64,000 bases of DNA from Sphingomonas endolithica (GTDB lineage Bacteria > Pseudomonadota > Alphaproteobacteria > Sphingomonadales > Sphingomonadaceae), in NCBI RefSeq assembly GCF_025231525.1, contig NZ_CP103057.1:2552501-2616500 (forward strand), in the 5' to 3' direction. Below the pieces are notes generated by a model. It did no database searches and had not been told where the DNA came from. It was given only the letters and a program-made list of their open reading frames with translations. A program made the translations under genes and the position numbers. Shown here piece by piece: positions 61,998 through 64,000 of the stretch; the first letter of the stretch is position 1; every line of letters starts with the position of its first letter.

Positions 61998-62092
61998 GTC
62001 ACCCTGGACCTGTTCCGGGGTCCACTGCTCCGCGCGCTCGGCAAACATTGAGTATGCGGAACGGTGGACCCCGGAACAAGTCCGGGGTGACG
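61998..62092. repeat. Paired inverted repeat, family G (CCTGTTCCGGGGTCCACTG)
   Basis: Left arm GTCACCCTGGACCTGTTCCG plus GGGTCCACTG (61998-62027) and its inverted partner CGGTGGACCCCGGAACAAGT plus CCGGGGTGACGG (62062-62092), around about 35 bp. It lies in the 243-bp gap between the dehydrogenase and the phosphatidyltransferase; nothing else is seen there. Confidence 0.88.
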
Positions 62093-62198
62093 GATAGTGT
62101 GGGTAGGACTGGCCGATCCTGCGACATGCGCCCGGTCGCATCCTGCAGCGCATGCACCGCTTGCGAAAATATCGATAAAACGGCATGATGACAGCCCG

Positions 62199-63038
62199 AT
62201 GACTATTCCACCGCCCGACGGTTCGCGTGACAGGCGGATAGAGGATTCCACCAATCTCTGGCTGATCCATCCGGTTTCGCGTGCGTTGCTGCCGCCGGCG
62301 CTGCGCCTGGGCGTGTCGGCCAACATGGTTTCCTTTGCCGGCCTGGGCTTCGGCATCGCCGCCGCTTTCGCTTATGCGCATTGGCACGACGCGCTGGCGG
62401 TGACGATCGGGCTGCTGCTGTCGATCTGCTGGCTAATCGCCGACGGGCTGGACGGGATGGTCGCGCGGGCGACCAAGACCGCGTCGCCTTACGGCCGGCT
62501 GCTCGACGGGCTGGTCGATCACGGCGTGTTCACCCTGATCTATCTCGTGCTGGGCTTTTCGGTCGGCACGCTGGAGGGCTGGACACTGGCGATCCTCGCC
62601 GGCGTCGCGCACATCCTGCAGGCGAGCCTGTTCGAGGCGGAGCGCGCGCGATTCCACCGCCGGGTACGGGGCGACAGCGGCGCGGCGCCGCCGCCGCGGA
62701 CAGGCGGCGTGCTGGAGAAGCTGTATGACGGCATCTCGCATGGCATCGATCGGCTGGCCGATCCGTTCGACCGGGTGCTGGCGCGCAGTGGCGATCCGGC
62801 GCGGTTCGGCGCCGAATACGGCACCCGCGCGGCACCGGCGATGAAGCTGATGTCGCTGGAAAGTGCCAATATGCGGGTGGCGGCGATCTTCCTTGCCTGC
62901 CTTGCCGGCGACCCCCGCTTCTTCTGGTGGTTCGAGATCGTGCCACTCACGCTCTTGCTAGCAGGTACCTTGTTCTGGCATCGGCGCGTTGAAGCGGCGC
63001 TGATGCACCCTGCGGGGGCTTCCACCGTCAATACATAG
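62199..63038 (+). CDS. CDP-alcohol phosphatidyltransferase
   Basis: A 279-residue integral membrane enzyme. It carries a perfect CDP-OH-P motif, DG-x2-AR-x8-G-x3-D-x3-D, with Asp85, Asp103 and Asp107 (DGMVARATKTASPYGRLLDG), in about six helices. It joins a CDP-activated lipid to an alcohol (or CDP-alcohol to a lipid). The next gene makes inositol phosphate, which suggests an inositol-containing head group, but PgsA/PssA-like roles cannot be ruled out. A middle loop (EAERARFHRRVRGDSGAAPP) is cytosolic and unusual in length. The start ATG 62199 is the first in the conserved part. Confidence 0.92.
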   Translation: MTIPPPDGSRDRRIEDSTNLWLIHPVSRALLPPALRLGVSANMVSFAGLGFGIAAAFAYAHWHDALAVTIGLLLSICWLIADGLDGMVARATKTASPYGRLLDGLVDHGVFTLIYLVLGFSVGTLEGWTLAILAGVAHILQASLFEAERARFHRRVRGDSGAAPPPRTGGVLEKLYDGISHGIDRLADPFDRVLARSGDPARFGAEYGTRAAPAMKLMSLESANMRVAAIFLACLAGDPRFFWWFEIVPLTLLLAGTLFWHRRVEAALMHPAGASTVNT

Positions 63039-63101
63039 ACTAGCGGCCGGCATGCGGCCGCAACCGCCAAGCATTCAAGAGTCGAAGGATCCACTCCAGC
63101 C

Positions 63102-64000
63102 ATGAATACCATCAACGTCGCCGTGATCGGCATCGGTAATTGCGCCAGTTCGCTGGTCCAGGGCCTAGCTTTCTACCACCAGGGCCAGAACGATCATGTC
63201 GGTTTGATGCATTGGGACCTGGGCGGCTACAAGCCGAGCGACATCAAGGTCGTCGCGGCATGGGACGTGGACACGCGCAAGGTCGGCGTCGACGTGGCCG
63301 AGGCGATCTTCGCCAAGCCCAACTGCACCGCGATCTTCTGTGCCGACGTGCCGAGCACCGGCGTGAAGGTGAAGATGGGCCAGGTGCTGGACGGCGTTGC
63401 CGAGCACATGGCCGATTACAAGGACGACCGGACCTTCATCGTTTCCAACGAAGCGCAGCCGAGCAAGGCCGACGTCGTCGCCGCATTGCGCGATAGCGGT
63501 GCCGACGTGCTGATGAACTACCTGCCGGTCGGCAGCCAGAAGGCGACCGAATTCTACGCCGAATGCGCGATCGAGGCCGGCGTCGCCTTCGTCAACAACA
63601 TCCCGGTGTTCATCGCCAGCGACGAGGCCTGGGCCAAGAAGTTCACCGATGCCGGCGTGCCGATCGTCGGCGATGACATTAAGGCGCAGCTGGGTGCGAC
63701 GATCGTCCACCGCGTGCTGACCGACCTGTTCGCCAAGCGCGGCGTGAAGCTGGAGCGCACCTACCAGCTCAACACCGGCGGCAATACCGACTTCCTCAAC
63801 ATGTCGAACCATCGCCGGCTCGAATCGAAGAAGATCAGCAAGACCGAGGCCGTGCAGTCGGTCGCCGCCGAGCGCATGGATGACGACAACGTGCATATCG
63901 GCCCATCCGATTACGTGCCGTGGCAGAACGACAACAAGGTCTGCTTCCTGCGCATGGAAGGCACGATGTTCGGCGGCGTGCCGATGAACCTGGAAATGCG
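63102..64000 (+). CDS. Inositol-3-phosphate synthase, 3' end outside the window
   Basis: The frame runs from ATG 63102 through the last base of the window (299 codons seen). The N-terminus NVAVIGIGNCASSLVQGL is an NAD-binding Rossmann loop of the MIPS family, and VPSTGVKVKMGQVLDGVAEH, GDDIKAQLGATIVHRVL and QLNTGGNTDFLNMSNHRRLE are conserved blocks around the active site. It converts glucose-6-phosphate to inositol-3-phosphate. It lies 63 bp after the CDP-alcohol enzyme on the same strand. Confidence 0.94.
   Translation, partial: MNTINVAVIGIGNCASSLVQGLAFYHQGQNDHVGLMHWDLGGYKPSDIKVVAAWDVDTRKVGVDVAEAIFAKPNCTAIFCADVPSTGVKVKMGQVLDGVAEHMADYKDDRTFIVSNEAQPSKADVVAALRDSGADVLMNYLPVGSQKATEFYAECAIEAGVAFVNNIPVFIASDEAWAKKFTDAGVPIVGDDIKAQLGATIVHRVLTDLFAKRGVKLERTYQLNTGGNTDFLNMSNHRRLESKKISKTEAVQSVAAERMDDDNVHIGPSDYVPWQNDNKVCFLRMEGTMFGGVPMNLEM

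Overview
The window is a GC-rich, densely coded stretch of chromosome that I read as coming from a sphingomonad (Alphaproteobacteria, Sphingomonadales, most like Sphingomonas). The basis is gene order and protein style: a DUF4167 protein, a ybgC-tolQRAB-pal operon, a coxBA/ctaB/ctaG/coxC/DUF983/SURF1/thrC block, tandem DUF4139 proteins, a three-gene 2-oxoacid dehydrogenase set, and intergenic palindrome families typical of this group. I saw no rRNA, tRNA, CRISPR array, prophage or insertion sequence.

Layout. 0-5 kb: the 3' end of a polysaccharide flippase, a CBS-domain protein, a small membrane protein and two tandem DUF4139 secreted proteins. 5-10 kb: DUF4167, then hisS and prfA-prmC on the minus strand. 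10-17 kb: a DUF1345 membrane protein, an M61 peptidase, ppa, and a minus-strand run ispG-EamA-GNAT-SugE-TfoX. 17-21.5 kb: two tandem acyltransferase-3 proteins, an isoaspartyl peptidase and an S1/P1 nuclease. 21.8-26.4 kb: the Tol-Pal operon. 26.6-36.2 kb: a lipoprotein, nitronate monooxygenase, YjbQ, a small secreted protein, lysC, ubiG, a Tat-type PhoD phosphatase, and a membrane protein-DUF2141-glycosyltransferase group. 36.4-41 kb: a tightly overlapped operon pyrE-pdxJ-(small membrane protein)-acpS-lepB-AI2E-maiA. 41-54.5 kb: the cytochrome aa3 oxidase block, split by a pair of amidohydrolases, then thrC, an rRNA methyltransferase and a thiolase. 54.7-62 kb: an ArsR regulator, branched-chain 2-oxoacid dehydrogenase E2/E1beta/E1alpha, an FAH-family hydrolase and an acyl-CoA dehydrogenase. 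62.2-64 kb: a CDP-alcohol phosphatidyltransferase and a myo-inositol-phosphate synthase running off the end.

How the genes work together. Three large machines dominate: envelope constriction (Tol-Pal), terminal respiration (subunits II, I and III plus heme O synthesis, copper delivery and SURF1) and branched-chain acid catabolism (E1/E2, acyl-CoA dehydrogenase, thiolase). Many neighbours overlap by 1-8 nt (ATGA, GTGA, TTGA, TGATG), which points to translational coupling and makes many non-ATG starts (GTG, TTG, possibly CTG) credible.

The features least explained by ordinary genes are the intergenic elements. At least five families of paired inverted repeats sit between genes; one copy has become the first 40 codons of prmC and another the linker of the E2 enzyme. 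A separate, rarer element combines an 18-bp palindrome (TTCAACC-N4-GGTTGAA), the word AATGTTGAG(ACTGTTG) and CTGTCCTACA, and occurs at three unrelated loci, one of them inside the 5' part of the ArsR gene. Other points of interest are a metal-ligand-less amidohydrolase coupled to an intact one, and a possible inositol-lipid synthesis pair at the right edge.
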